A stretch of 5,276 nucleotides of DNA from an uncultured Clostridia bacterium (GTDB lineage Bacteria > Bacillota > Dehalobacteriia > UBA4068 > JAAVYR01), in contig CAMNVD010000082.1 of NCBI GenBank assembly GCA_946562005.1, positions 1 through 5,276 of the forward strand, written 5' to 3'. The notes beneath the pieces were generated by a model, which was not told the DNA's origin, made no database searches, and saw only the letters and a program-made list of their open reading frames with translations. Positions 1 through 5,276 of this stretch are shown one piece after another. Position 1 is the stretch's first letter. Each line of letters begins with the position of its first letter. The position numbers and the translations under genes are program-made.

Positions 1-309
1 ACGAAACCCTAGAGAAAAGCTGCTGTCTAAATCCTCAATAGACTGAATCTTACTAGTCGCATGATTTTTGATAGCCTTCGGCATATCACTAGCTGTCATG
101 CCGCAGCCATCATCTATCACCTGAATGGTACCTCCCGCCGTTTGCCATAGTTTCACCATAATGTTTTTGCCACCAGCGTCAATGGAGTTTTCAACTAACT
201 CTTTCACTAAAGAGACAGGACGTTCCACCACTTCGCCGGCTGCAATTTGGCTGGCAGTTTTTGCATCTAATATATTAATAATAGATTGTTCTGCTTGTGA
301 TTCAGACAT
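1..309 (-). CDS. mutL: MutL mismatch repair protein, N-terminal part (runs off the left edge)
   Basis: This is the first 103 codons of the mismatch-repair ATPase MutL, which couples mismatch recognition by MutS to the downstream excision machinery. I translated it by hand from ATG at 309-307. The GHKL (gyrase/Hsp90/MutL) ATP-binding motifs are present in order: QIAAGEVVERP at about residues 21-31; KELVENSIDAG at 36-46, containing the expected catalytic Glu37 and Mg-binding Asn41; DDGCGM at 66-71; HATSKI at 83-88; and LGFR at 100-103, where the window cuts the family's LGFRGEAL motif. The N terminus is about eight residues longer than in E. coli MutL. The start is supported by AAGGAG a few bases upstream and by lying 11 nt after the mutS stop, so it is very likely co-transcribed with mutS. 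The C-terminal dimerisation domain, and in many Bacillota an endonuclease site, lies outside the window and cannot be judged. Identity is secure; only completeness is unknown. Confidence 0.97.
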   Translation of the reverse strand, partial: MSESQAEQSIINILDAKTASQIAAGEVVERPVSLVKELVENSIDAGGKNIMVKLWQTAGGTIQVIDDGCGMTASDMPKAIKNHATSKIQSIEDLDSSFSLGFR

Positions 310-313
310 AATG

Positions 314-322
314 ACTCCTTCT
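314..322 (-). promoter_or_regulatory. mutL ribosome binding site overlapping the mutS stop codon
   Basis: On the minus strand the bases AGAAGGAGT lie about 5 nt upstream of the mutL ATG and share bases with the mutS TAG stop (323-321). Ribosomes finishing mutS therefore stop on the mutL initiation site, which suggests coupled translation of the two repair proteins. The coupling is inferred from the geometry. Confidence 0.8.
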
Positions 323-2951
323 AATATTCATCCCGATACTGATCTTTTAGCGCTTTCGCTTTTTTCTGTAAGCGGTCTAGTTCAAACATTGCCTGAATAG
401 GCGTAATGGTGCTAGCGTCTAGTAGACCTGTTTCCGATAAGAAGCTAAGCACATCCTTGGGCACTGTTTCCACTACGATATGTTTTGGCGGTGCTATGCC
501 TTGGGCTAGTTCATGGGTAGGCTTTGCCGCCTCCAGTTGAAGCAACACTTCACTGGCACGGATAATCACTTCTTTTGGCAGTCCTGCTAGCTTTGCCACT
601 TGAATACCGTAGCTTTTGTCAGCACCGCCATCAACGATTTTCCTTAAGAAAATGATGCCGCCATCTTTTTCTTTTACCGCCACAGAGCAGTTTTTCACCG
701 CAGGGTAATCATCTGCTAACTGGGTCAACTCATGATAGTGGGTAGCAAACATTGTCTTTGCCTTGATTTCTGGCTTCAAGAGATATTCTGCCACAGCCCA
801 GGCAATACTTAGACCATCATAGGTGCTGGTGCCTCTGCCAATTTCATCTAGGATTACTAGACTATTTCTGGTAGCATTTCTCAGGATATTGGCAGTTTCA
901 CTCATTTCCACCATGAAGGTACTTTGACCAGCAGATAAGTCATCACTAGCCCCTACCCGAGTAAAGATACGGTCTACTTTACCGATAAGCGCCTTTTGCG
1001 CCGGAACAAAGCTGCCAATGCGGGCCATCAACACACAAAGGGCCACTTGCCGCATATAGGTAGATTTCCCTGCCATATTAGGGCCTGTTATCAGCAGCAG
1101 TTGCGTATTTTCATTATCTAGGGCTACATCATTGTCTATATAGTTTTCTTGCCCTATGATTTTTTCTACTACGCTGTGGCGGGAAGCCGTAAGGCTAATC
1201 TCTTCGCCATCGTTTACCTCTGGACAGCAATAGTTATTCTCTACTGCCACTTTAGCAAAAGATTGAATCACATCTAAAGAAGCCAATGCGTGCGCCGTAT
1301 TTTGCAATCTATCTGCATTGTCTGCGATTATCTTGCGGATTTCTAAGAAAATATCATATTCCAAAGCCATCAGCTTTTCATTAGCACCTAGGATTTTATT
1401 TTCCCATTCTTTTAGCTCTTCCGTGATAAATCGTTCCGCATTGGCAAGAGTTTGCCGACGGATAAAGCTATCCGGAACTAAATCCAAATTCGTTTTTGTT
1501 ACTTCAATATAGTAGCCAAATACTTTATTATAACCGGTCTTTAAGGATTTGATGCCAGTTTCTTCTTTGAGCCGCGCCTCAAGGCTGGCTAGCCAAGTTT
1601 TTCCAGTAGCTGTGATTTCTTTCAGTTCATCTACCTGTGGATAATAACCTTTTTTGATAACGCCGCCTTCTTTTGGGGATAAGGGTGGATTGTCATCAAT
1701 GGCTTTTTCTATCAACTGCTCAATATCTTCTAGCGCATCGATTCGTTCATAAAAATGCCTGAAAATAGGCTGCTCCATTTGCAGCAATACATTAATAATA
1801 TGCGGCAATAATCGGATAGAGTTTTTTAGTGCAATCATGTCCAACGGACTAGCATTGCCATAGCATACCCTACCGCAAAGCCGTTCTAAATCATACATCT
1901 CATTTAATGCCTGAATCAGGTCATCATGAAGAAAGGGCTTATCGATTAGCTCCTGTACCCCTTGAAGACGCATCCGGATAATCCTGGTATCAATAAGGGG
2001 CTTTTCTATCCATTGTTTTAAGAGACGTGCACCTGGAGAGGTACAAGTCTTATCCAATATCCAAAGGAGGGACCCTCGTCTCTGGTTTTGCCGTAATGTT
2101 GAAGTTAATTCCAGATTTCGTCTGGTAGTTGCATCTAATACCATAAACGTTTCCAAATGATAAATCTGAAGTTTATTTAAATATTGAAATTCCTGTTTTT
2201 GGGTAGCTGCTAAAAATTCTAAAATAGCCGCCACAGCTACGGTTGCCGCTGGCATGGAGCTAAGTCCTAGTGCTTCAGTGCTTGCTACCCGAAAATGTGT
2301 GGTTACTAAAACATTAGCATTTCGTACGGTTTGCGTTTCATAGGCCATAGGCGTGATTACCTTGATGTGAGAGCCTAAAAGTCCGGACTGAAAAACATCC
2401 TCATTAATTAATGCCCTGGATAAAATGCACTCTGCCGGACTAATGCGGCATACTTCATTTACCATCTTCTGTAAACTATCGCTACCAGAAATTTCGGTAG
2501 TCATAAACTCCCCAGTAGAAATATCTGTATAGGCAAGACCATAGGTATTTTTTAACTTGTATACAGCCAAAAGATAGTTTTGGTTTAGCTCATTGAGCAT
2601 ATTTGTTTCCATGACAGTCCCCGGTGTGATTACCCGGACTACTTCCCGTTTTACAATGCCTTTGGCAAGCTTCGGGTCCTCCATCTGCTCACAAATAGCG
2701 ACTTTATAACCTTTTGCAATTAGTTTAGAGATATAAATATCTGCGGCATGATAAGGTACGCCGCACATGGGTATTTTATTTTCTTCCCCTCCAGCGCGAC
2801 CTGTTAATGTAATTTCCAGTTCCTTTGAGGCCACAATCGCATCCTCATCAAACATCTCATAGAAATCGCCCAGCCGGAAGAATAAAATTGCATCAGGATG
2901 TTGTTTTTTTATATCCGTATATTGCCGCATCATAGGCGTTACTGCTGCCAT
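321..2951 (-). CDS. mutS: DNA mismatch repair ATPase MutS
   Basis: This complete MutS (876 aa, close to the usual 850-880) recognises base mismatches and small loops as a dimeric clamp and recruits MutL. Domain I (about 1-115) carries GDFYEMF, with the mismatch-wedging Phe30 and Glu32. Next come the connector domain (about 125-250), the core/lever helices (from about 265), and the DNA-clamp insertion (about 430-540). The ATPase domain has a Walker A motif, TGPNMAGKST, at 622-631 (Lys629); SAGQSTFMVEMSE near 673-685; Walker B LVILDEIGRGTST at 698-710 (Asp702, Glu703); and the FATHYHEL switch at 735-742. The tail contains VLSFL (834-838), which sits where E. coli has its beta-clamp-binding pentapeptide, followed by a final helical segment. 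The start at ATG 2951 gives an N terminus matching the family (TPMMRQY just inside), but its ribosome binding site is weak. All key residues are present, so it should be functional. It lies 43 nt after minC and 11 nt before mutL. Confidence 0.99.
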   Translation of the reverse strand: MAAVTPMMRQYTDIKKQHPDAILFFRLGDFYEMFDEDAIVASKELEITLTGRAGGEENKIPMCGVPYHAADIYISKLIAKGYKVAICEQMEDPKLAKGIVKREVVRVITPGTVMETNMLNELNQNYLLAVYKLKNTYGLAYTDISTGEFMTTEISGSDSLQKMVNEVCRISPAECILSRALINEDVFQSGLLGSHIKVITPMAYETQTVRNANVLVTTHFRVASTEALGLSSMPAATVAVAAILEFLAATQKQEFQYLNKLQIYHLETFMVLDATTRRNLELTSTLRQNQRRGSLLWILDKTCTSPGARLLKQWIEKPLIDTRIIRMRLQGVQELIDKPFLHDDLIQALNEMYDLERLCGRVCYGNASPLDMIALKNSIRLLPHIINVLLQMEQPIFRHFYERIDALEDIEQLIEKAIDDNPPLSPKEGGVIKKGYYPQVDELKEITATGKTWLASLEARLKEETGIKSLKTGYNKVFGYYIEVTKTNLDLVPDSFIRRQTLANAERFITEELKEWENKILGANEKLMALEYDIFLEIRKIIADNADRLQNTAHALASLDVIQSFAKVAVENNYCCPEVNDGEEISLTASRHSVVEKIIGQENYIDNDVALDNENTQLLLITGPNMAGKSTYMRQVALCVLMARIGSFVPAQKALIGKVDRIFTRVGASDDLSAGQSTFMVEMSETANILRNATRNSLVILDEIGRGTSTYDGLSIAWAVAEYLLKPEIKAKTMFATHYHELTQLADDYPAVKNCSVAVKEKDGGIIFLRKIVDGGADKSYGIQVAKLAGLPKEVIIRASEVLLQLEAAKPTHELAQGIAPPKHIVVETVPKDVLSFLSETGLLDASTITPIQAMFELDRLQKKAKALKDQYRDEY

Positions 2952-2994
2952 AGCTATCTTCGTACCTACTCTTTCTTACTAATTCTACTGTATT

Positions 2995-3684
2995 TTATCG
3001 AGCTGCTTTTACCAGAGCCCGTTTGGTCTGTGGTGTTTCATAAGGGTCTATGACGATGATACCGTTCTTAAGATAGGCCTTTTCCGGATAGTCTCCTGCG
3101 CTTTGGTCGTTATCCTCTGCTCTTGCTGCCTTATCAGCAATGCGTAATTGATTAGCCGCCAAGCGATAGGCCATAATATAGGTATCCGAATCTCCCGAAG
3201 CGCCGGCATGGGCAATACCACGAAGGGTTCCCATCACCAAAATATTGCCGGTAGCAATAATATGAGCGCCAGGATTAATATCACCCATAACGATAGCGTG
3301 CCCCTCTACCATAATCTTTTTTCCAGAACGAATCCCATAAGGAATTAATACCCCGTCCCCGCTTTGCTTCATGAGGTATTGGGTGGTTCCCTGTTCTAAA
3401 CTAGCGTCCATTTCCGCCGCTTCAGAAACCGCTTTTCTAGGTTCCGGCATTGTTCCCGGCGTCAGACCATAGAGGCGAAAGATTTCTTCAATGGTCTGAA
3501 TTTGTTCAGAACTAAGACCAGAATTTTGGTCTATGATATAGCTTGCCTGGGCGAAAAACTGAGCAGAATCTGATAATTTTTTCCCCAATGCCTGACATAT
3601 TTCTTGAAAATCTACAGCGTCAGTGTTAAAGTTAAAAACAAGACCATGCAAAGTACCTTTAATTTTAATCAAATCTTTTTCCAT
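2995..3684 (-). CDS. minC: Septum site-determining protein MinC
   Basis: MinC blocks FtsZ ring formation away from mid-cell; MinD recruits it to the membrane. The 229 aa length matches the family (about 225-235). The N-terminal FtsZ-interacting domain (about 1-85) is divergent, as is normal for the family. A linker of about 20 acidic or polar residues follows. The C-terminal beta-helix dimerisation/MinD-binding domain (about 102-210) is clear: RSGKKI at 119-124 (the family usually has RSGQ), EGHAIVMGDINPGA at 127-140, GNILVMGTLRGIAHAGA at 146-162, and QLRIA at 179-183, followed by the terminal PEKAYLKNGII strand. The start is fixed by AGAGGAGA placed 7 nt upstream. The gene is first in a leftward minC-mutS-mutL cluster and diverges from the ttcA-like gene. 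No minD or minE is next to it within the window, which is unusual because minC and minD are commonly adjacent. It could be a second MinC copy; the window cannot tell. Confidence 0.93.
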   Translation of the reverse strand: MEKDLIKIKGTLHGLVFNFNTDAVDFQEICQALGKKLSDSAQFFAQASYIIDQNSGLSSEQIQTIEEIFRLYGLTPGTMPEPRKAVSEAAEMDASLEQGTTQYLMKQSGDGVLIPYGIRSGKKIMVEGHAIVMGDINPGAHIIATGNILVMGTLRGIAHAGASGDSDTYIMAYRLAANQLRIADKAARAEDNDQSAGDYPEKAYLKNGIIVIDPYETPQTKRALVKAAR

Positions 3685-3690
3685 ATCATA

Positions 3691-3698
3691 TCTCCTCT
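3691..3698 (-). promoter_or_regulatory. minC ribosome binding site
   Basis: The minus strand reads AGAGGAGA, with its GGAG core about 7 nt before the minC ATG at 3684-3682. This decides the start: a second ATG only 5 bases upstream (3689-3687) is out of frame. Confidence 0.8.
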
Positions 3699-3782
3699 AT
3701 TCTGATTAACATATTTATTTTCGCCAAAAAGCGGATTTTTCCTGCTAACATCTAGTTAAATCTTACGGAGAATCATTCATAA

Positions 3783-3790
3783 TAAGGAGG
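3783..3790 (+). promoter_or_regulatory. ttcA-like gene ribosome binding site
   Basis: TAAGGAGG is a near-perfect anti-16S match lying 4 nt before ATG 3795. The spacing is short, but the strong match fixes this start over the internal Met25. Confidence 0.8.
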
Positions 3791-3794
3791 TCCT

Positions 3795-4559
3795 ATGACT
3801 GCTAAAGAAAAGCCTATCGCCGATAAAATTCTCCATAAAATAAGAAAAGCCATCACAGATTATGGCATGATAACAAACGAAGAACCTATTATGGTAGGGC
3901 TATCCGGTGGTAAGGATAGCCTAACCCTTCTAGAAATGCTAGTTAAGTTTCATCGTTCCTCTAAATATAAATACAACTTAGGCGCAGGACATATTGCCTT
4001 AGGCAACAATCAAGAGGAAGATGAGAAAAACTGTGCAATTCTAGCAGACTATTGCAAGGAATTAGGCGTACCATTTTTTGCAAAACAAACCAATATTAGC
4101 GAAATTATTTTTGATATCCGCAAAGAGTCTAACCCCTGTGCGCTCTGTGCAAAAATGCGTCGAGGCGCTCTCAATAACTTAGCCCGAGAAAACGGCTTTA
4201 CAAAAGTCGCCCTAGGCCATCACCTAGACGATGTACTGGAAACATTACTGTTAAAGCTATTTTTCGAGGGAAATATTGATTCCTTTAAACCTGTTAGCTG
4301 GCTCAGCAATATGGAGATTACCGTTATCCGGCCCTTGATTTATGTGAAAGAAAACGAAGTAATAAGATATGCAAATTATGCTACCCTTCCCATTATTACT
4401 AGCACCTGTCCTGCTGACGGCTACACCAAACGGCAGGATATGAAAGAGATTCTTGCTGCCATTGAAAAATTATCTCCTGGCTGCAAGGACCGGGCGCTAT
4501 CAGCATTGCAAAACTTAGCGGGAAATAGCTGGAATATAAAGGAGGCATCAAAGTTATGA
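3795..4559 (+). CDS. ttcA: TtcA-family PP-loop ATPase (tRNA 2-thiocytidine synthase-like)
   Basis: TtcA adenylates C32 in the anticodon loop of certain tRNAs and replaces its 2-oxygen with sulfur through an oxygen-sensitive [4Fe-4S] cluster. Visible here are the PP-loop SGGKDS at 37-42 within MVGLSGGKDSLTLLEML; NPCALCAKMRRG at 113-124, with Cys115 and Cys118 of the cluster CxxC; GHHLDDVLETLLL at 141-153, a TtcA signature that binds nucleotide; RPLIYV at 179-184; and a third cluster cysteine, Cys205, in STCPADGYTKRQ. Cys205 aligns with the second cysteine of the PCNLCG motif of E. coli TtcA, whose first cysteine is absent here. At 254 aa it is shorter than E. coli TtcA (about 310), as in many TtcA-like proteins of Gram-positive anaerobes, so the exact tRNA base is not certain. 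It overlaps the next gene by 4 bp. The related lysidine synthase TilS is unlikely because it lacks these cysteines. The family is secure; the precise substrate is inferred. Confidence 0.85.
   Translation: MTAKEKPIADKILHKIRKAITDYGMITNEEPIMVGLSGGKDSLTLLEMLVKFHRSSKYKYNLGAGHIALGNNQEEDEKNCAILADYCKELGVPFFAKQTNISEIIFDIRKESNPCALCAKMRRGALNNLARENGFTKVALGHHLDDVLETLLLKLFFEGNIDSFKPVSWLSNMEITVIRPLIYVKENEVIRYANYATLPIITSTCPADGYTKRQDMKEILAAIEKLSPGCKDRALSALQNLAGNSWNIKEASKL
4538..4545 (+). promoter_or_regulatory. Ribosome binding site of the DUF523 gene, inside the ttcA-like gene
   Basis: AAAGGAGG lies 10 nt before ATG 4556 and within the last codons of the upstream gene. Together with the ATGA stop/start overlap at 4556-4559, it supports separate but coupled translation of the second protein. 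Confidence 0.8.
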
Positions 4560-5005
4560 TTTTAGTCAGCGCTTGCCTCTTGGGCAAGAATGTAAAATAT
4601 AATGGAGAACATAACTACAATCAAGATGTCATTGATTTTCTGAGGGATAAAGAATACTTACCCATCTGTCCGGAATCGGCCGGAGGTCTTTCCATTCCCC
4701 GTCTGCCTTCAGAAATCCAAGGCGGTACCGGCGCAGAGGTACTATCAGGAGATGCTGTTGTTATCAACCAAGAAGGCACCGCTGTTACGGAGGCATTTAT
4801 CAAAGGTGCAAAAACAATAGAAATCCTTTTAAAAAAACACAATGTTACCATGGCTATCCTAAAGGAAAATAGCCCTTCCTGTGGCGTAACAGCTGTCTAT
4901 GACGGTACCTTTTCAAAAAATAAAATTCCCGGCATGGGGGTTACCACAGCCATTCTCCATGCCCACGGCATCCCTATTTATAGTGAAAAAAATCTACCCC
5001 AATAG
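4556..5005 (+). CDS. DUF523 (TudS-like) protein, putative Fe-S thiouracil-type desulfurase
   Basis: This 149-aa protein is a complete stand-alone DUF523 (COG1683/YbbK-type) domain. Characterised relatives are TudS, which converts 2-thiouracil to uracil using a [4Fe-4S] cluster held by three cysteines, and RudS, a DUF523-DUF1722 fusion that removes sulfur from 4-thiouridine in tRNA. The protein has exactly three cysteines, each in a family motif: Cys7 in VSACLLG, Cys38 in PICPESAGG, and Cys109 in NSPSCG. The CPE glutamate (Glu40) and the SPSCG serine (Ser107), which belong to the proposed active site, are present. GMGVTTAIL (126-134) is the usual C-terminal DUF523 motif. There is no DUF1722 or other RNA-binding domain, no signal peptide and no membrane segment, so it is probably cytosolic. 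The start is set by an AAAGGAGG site and a 4-bp overlap with the ttcA-like gene, implying a shared mRNA. Family membership is secure; substrate and partnership with TtcA are inference. Confidence 0.9.
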   Translation: MILVSACLLGKNVKYNGEHNYNQDVIDFLRDKEYLPICPESAGGLSIPRLPSEIQGGTGAEVLSGDAVVINQEGTAVTEAFIKGAKTIEILLKKHNVTMAILKENSPSCGVTAVYDGTFSKNKIPGMGVTTAILHAHGIPIYSEKNLPQ

Positions 5006-5020
5006 TTAAAAATAGTTAAA
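5001..5020 (+). repeat. Tandem direct repeat of AATAGTTAAA (two copies)
   Basis: Two perfect abutting 10-bp copies, the first of which contains the TAG stop of the DUF523 gene. The core TAGTTAAA also occurs at 3753-3760, upstream of the ttcA-like gene. In A/T-rich DNA this could be chance or replication slippage. No hairpin is associated with it. Confidence 0.6.
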
Positions 5021-5053
5021 AAATCCTTTTATGCTATATTGTCTATGCGATCA

Positions 5054-5106
5054 AACATAAATAAAATAATATAATGCTTGACGAACAAAGAAAATCAAGA
5101 TATAAT
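5054..5106 (+). promoter_or_regulatory. Strong sigma-A-type promoter for tRNA-Trp, with A/T-rich upstream tract
   Basis: The -35 box TTGACG (5078-5083) matches five of six consensus bases and the -10 box TATAAT (5101-5106) is perfect. The spacer is exactly 17 bp. An almost pure A/T tract at about 5054-5075 sits directly upstream, where an UP element would be. Transcription would start near 5112-5114, just ahead of the tRNA at 5120, leaving only a short 5' leader for RNase P to remove. Confidence 0.9.
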
Positions 5107-5119
5107 GTTAATGTTTCGT

Positions 5120-5195
5120 AGGGGTATGGCTCAATTGGTAGAGTAGTGGTCTCCAAAACCATTGGTTGAGGGTTCGAGTCCTTCTGCCCCTGCCA
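5120..5195 (+). tRNA. tRNA-Trp (anticodon CCA)
   Basis: A complete 76-nt cloverleaf can be folded by hand. The acceptor stem is AGGGGTA (5120-5126) with TGCCCCT (5185-5191). The D arm is GCTC/GAGT around AATTGGTA. The anticodon stem is GTGGT/ACCAT with loop CTCCAAA, placing anticodon CCA at 5153-5155. The variable loop has five bases, and the T arm is GAGGG/CCTTC with loop TTCGAGT. The discriminator is G73 (5192) and the 3' CCA is genomically encoded (5193-5195). G73 and the A1-U72 pair are expected tryptophan identity features in bacteria. A few G-U wobble pairs (10-25, 27-43, 51-63, 6-67) are tolerable. It has its own promoter and terminator and is therefore a monocistronic unit. Confidence 0.98.
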
Positions 5196-5197
5196 TC

Positions 5198-5240
5198 TAA
5201 AAAAGCAGTAATCATTTAGATTGCTGCTTTTTTATTTTTA
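5198..5240 (+). terminator. Intrinsic terminator after tRNA-Trp
   Basis: AAAAAGCAGTAATC (5' arm ending at 5213) pairs with GATTGCTGCTTTTT (from 5219) around an ATTTA loop. This makes a stem of about 15-16 bp with one T-G wobble, and its 3' side runs into a T tract (5228-5239). The stem begins only a few bases after the encoded CCA. Because the A-rich 5' flank mirrors the T tract, it may also act in the reverse direction. Confidence 0.93.
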
Positions 5241-5276
5241 AATATAGTTTAATTTTTACTTAATAACAGATTATAA

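Larger units (their letters stand above)
3685..3794. promoter_or_regulatory. Divergent intergenic region between minC and the ttcA-like gene
   Basis: This 110-bp A/T-rich gap separates two oppositely oriented transcription units, so it should hold a promoter for each. No good pair of -35/-10 boxes is visible. For the rightward unit the best guess is an extended -10, TGCTAACAT, at 3743-3751, which would give a leader of about 35 nt but has no convincing -35. For the leftward unit, TTGGCG (3727-3722) and CAGAAT (3704-3699) are 17 bp apart, but transcription would begin inside the minC ribosome binding site, so I do not call it. A weak 5-bp hairpin (TTCGC/GCGGA) occupies about 3720-3735. The regional call is firm; the individual boxes are not. 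Confidence 0.45.

Noticed and set aside
125..400. Plus-strand open frame across the mutL start and mutS end
   Set aside because: It lies antisense to two clearly conserved genes, has no ribosome binding site and no recognisable motif.
1318..1512. Short plus-strand open frame inside mutS
   Set aside because: Antisense shadow of the MutS clamp-domain region; the MutS frame is fully supported by conservation.
3148..3348. Short plus-strand open frame inside minC
   Set aside because: Antisense to the conserved MinC C-terminal domain, with no independent support.
3719..3740. Hairpin TTCGC/GCGGA flanked by T runs, as a terminator or operator
   Set aside because: The stem is only five pairs with a wobble, and it lies between divergent genes where no transcript needs to end.
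3778..3783. CATAAT as a -10 box for the ttcA-like gene
   Set aside because: Transcription would start inside or after the ribosome binding site, and there is no -35 box at the right distance.
4556..4559. ATGA overlap as a frameshift that split one TtcA-DUF523 fusion protein
   Set aside because: The second frame has its own strong Shine-Dalgarno site at proper spacing and starts exactly at the DUF523 family N terminus, so two coupled genes explain it better.
4399..4851. Two minus-strand open frames (4399-4587 and 4621-4851)
   Set aside because: They are opposite the ttcA-like and DUF523 genes, both of which have family motifs and good ribosome binding sites; the reverse frames have neither.
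5006..5053. Terminator for the ttcA-DUF523 transcript before the tRNA promoter
   Set aside because: No inverted repeat followed by a T tract is visible; the transcript may continue to the terminator after the tRNA.
5241..5276. Possible promoter at the right edge (ending in TATAA)
   Set aside because: The last bases are cut by the window and the only -35 candidate (TTAATT) is weak, so it cannot be supported.

Overview
The window looks like chromosomal housekeeping DNA from a low-to-moderate-GC Gram-positive-type bacterium (Bacillota/Firmicutes). The evidence is strong AGGAGG-type ribosome binding sites, a tRNA-Trp with an A1-U72 pair and G73 discriminator like that of Bacillus, sigma-A-type promoter spacing, and Firmicute-like MutS and MinC sequences. 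A Negativicutes-type lineage is a guess from the general look of MutS; the sequence does not prove it. No mobile element, CRISPR array or phage gene is visible.

The left two thirds reads leftward on the minus strand. From an intergenic region near 3.7 kb it runs minC (MinD-dependent inhibitor of FtsZ assembly), then mutS (complete, 876 aa, all catalytic motifs intact), then the first 103 codons of mutL, which leaves the window at base 1. Spacing is short (43 nt minC-mutS, 11 nt mutS-mutL), so the three are probably co-transcribed. MutS and MutL act together in mismatch repair. MinC is a cell-division protein and normally works with MinD, which is not in the window.

The right third reads rightward. 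A TtcA-family PP-loop tRNA thiolase (254 aa) overlaps by four bases (ATGA) a stand-alone DUF523/TudS-like protein (149 aa). The first family adds sulfur to a tRNA base; characterised members of the second remove sulfur from thiouracil using a [4Fe-4S] cluster. Translational coupling of a thiolase and a putative desulfurase is the most interesting feature here.

Downstream is a self-contained tRNA-Trp(CCA) unit: an A/T-rich tract, a near-consensus promoter (TTGACG, 17 bp, TATAAT), the tRNA with encoded CCA, and a strong intrinsic terminator. The last 36 bases are A/T-rich and show no supportable gene. The only non-coding stretches are 3685-3794 (divergent intergenic region) and 5006-5119 (tRNA promoter region), so there is no unexplained gap longer than 300 bases.
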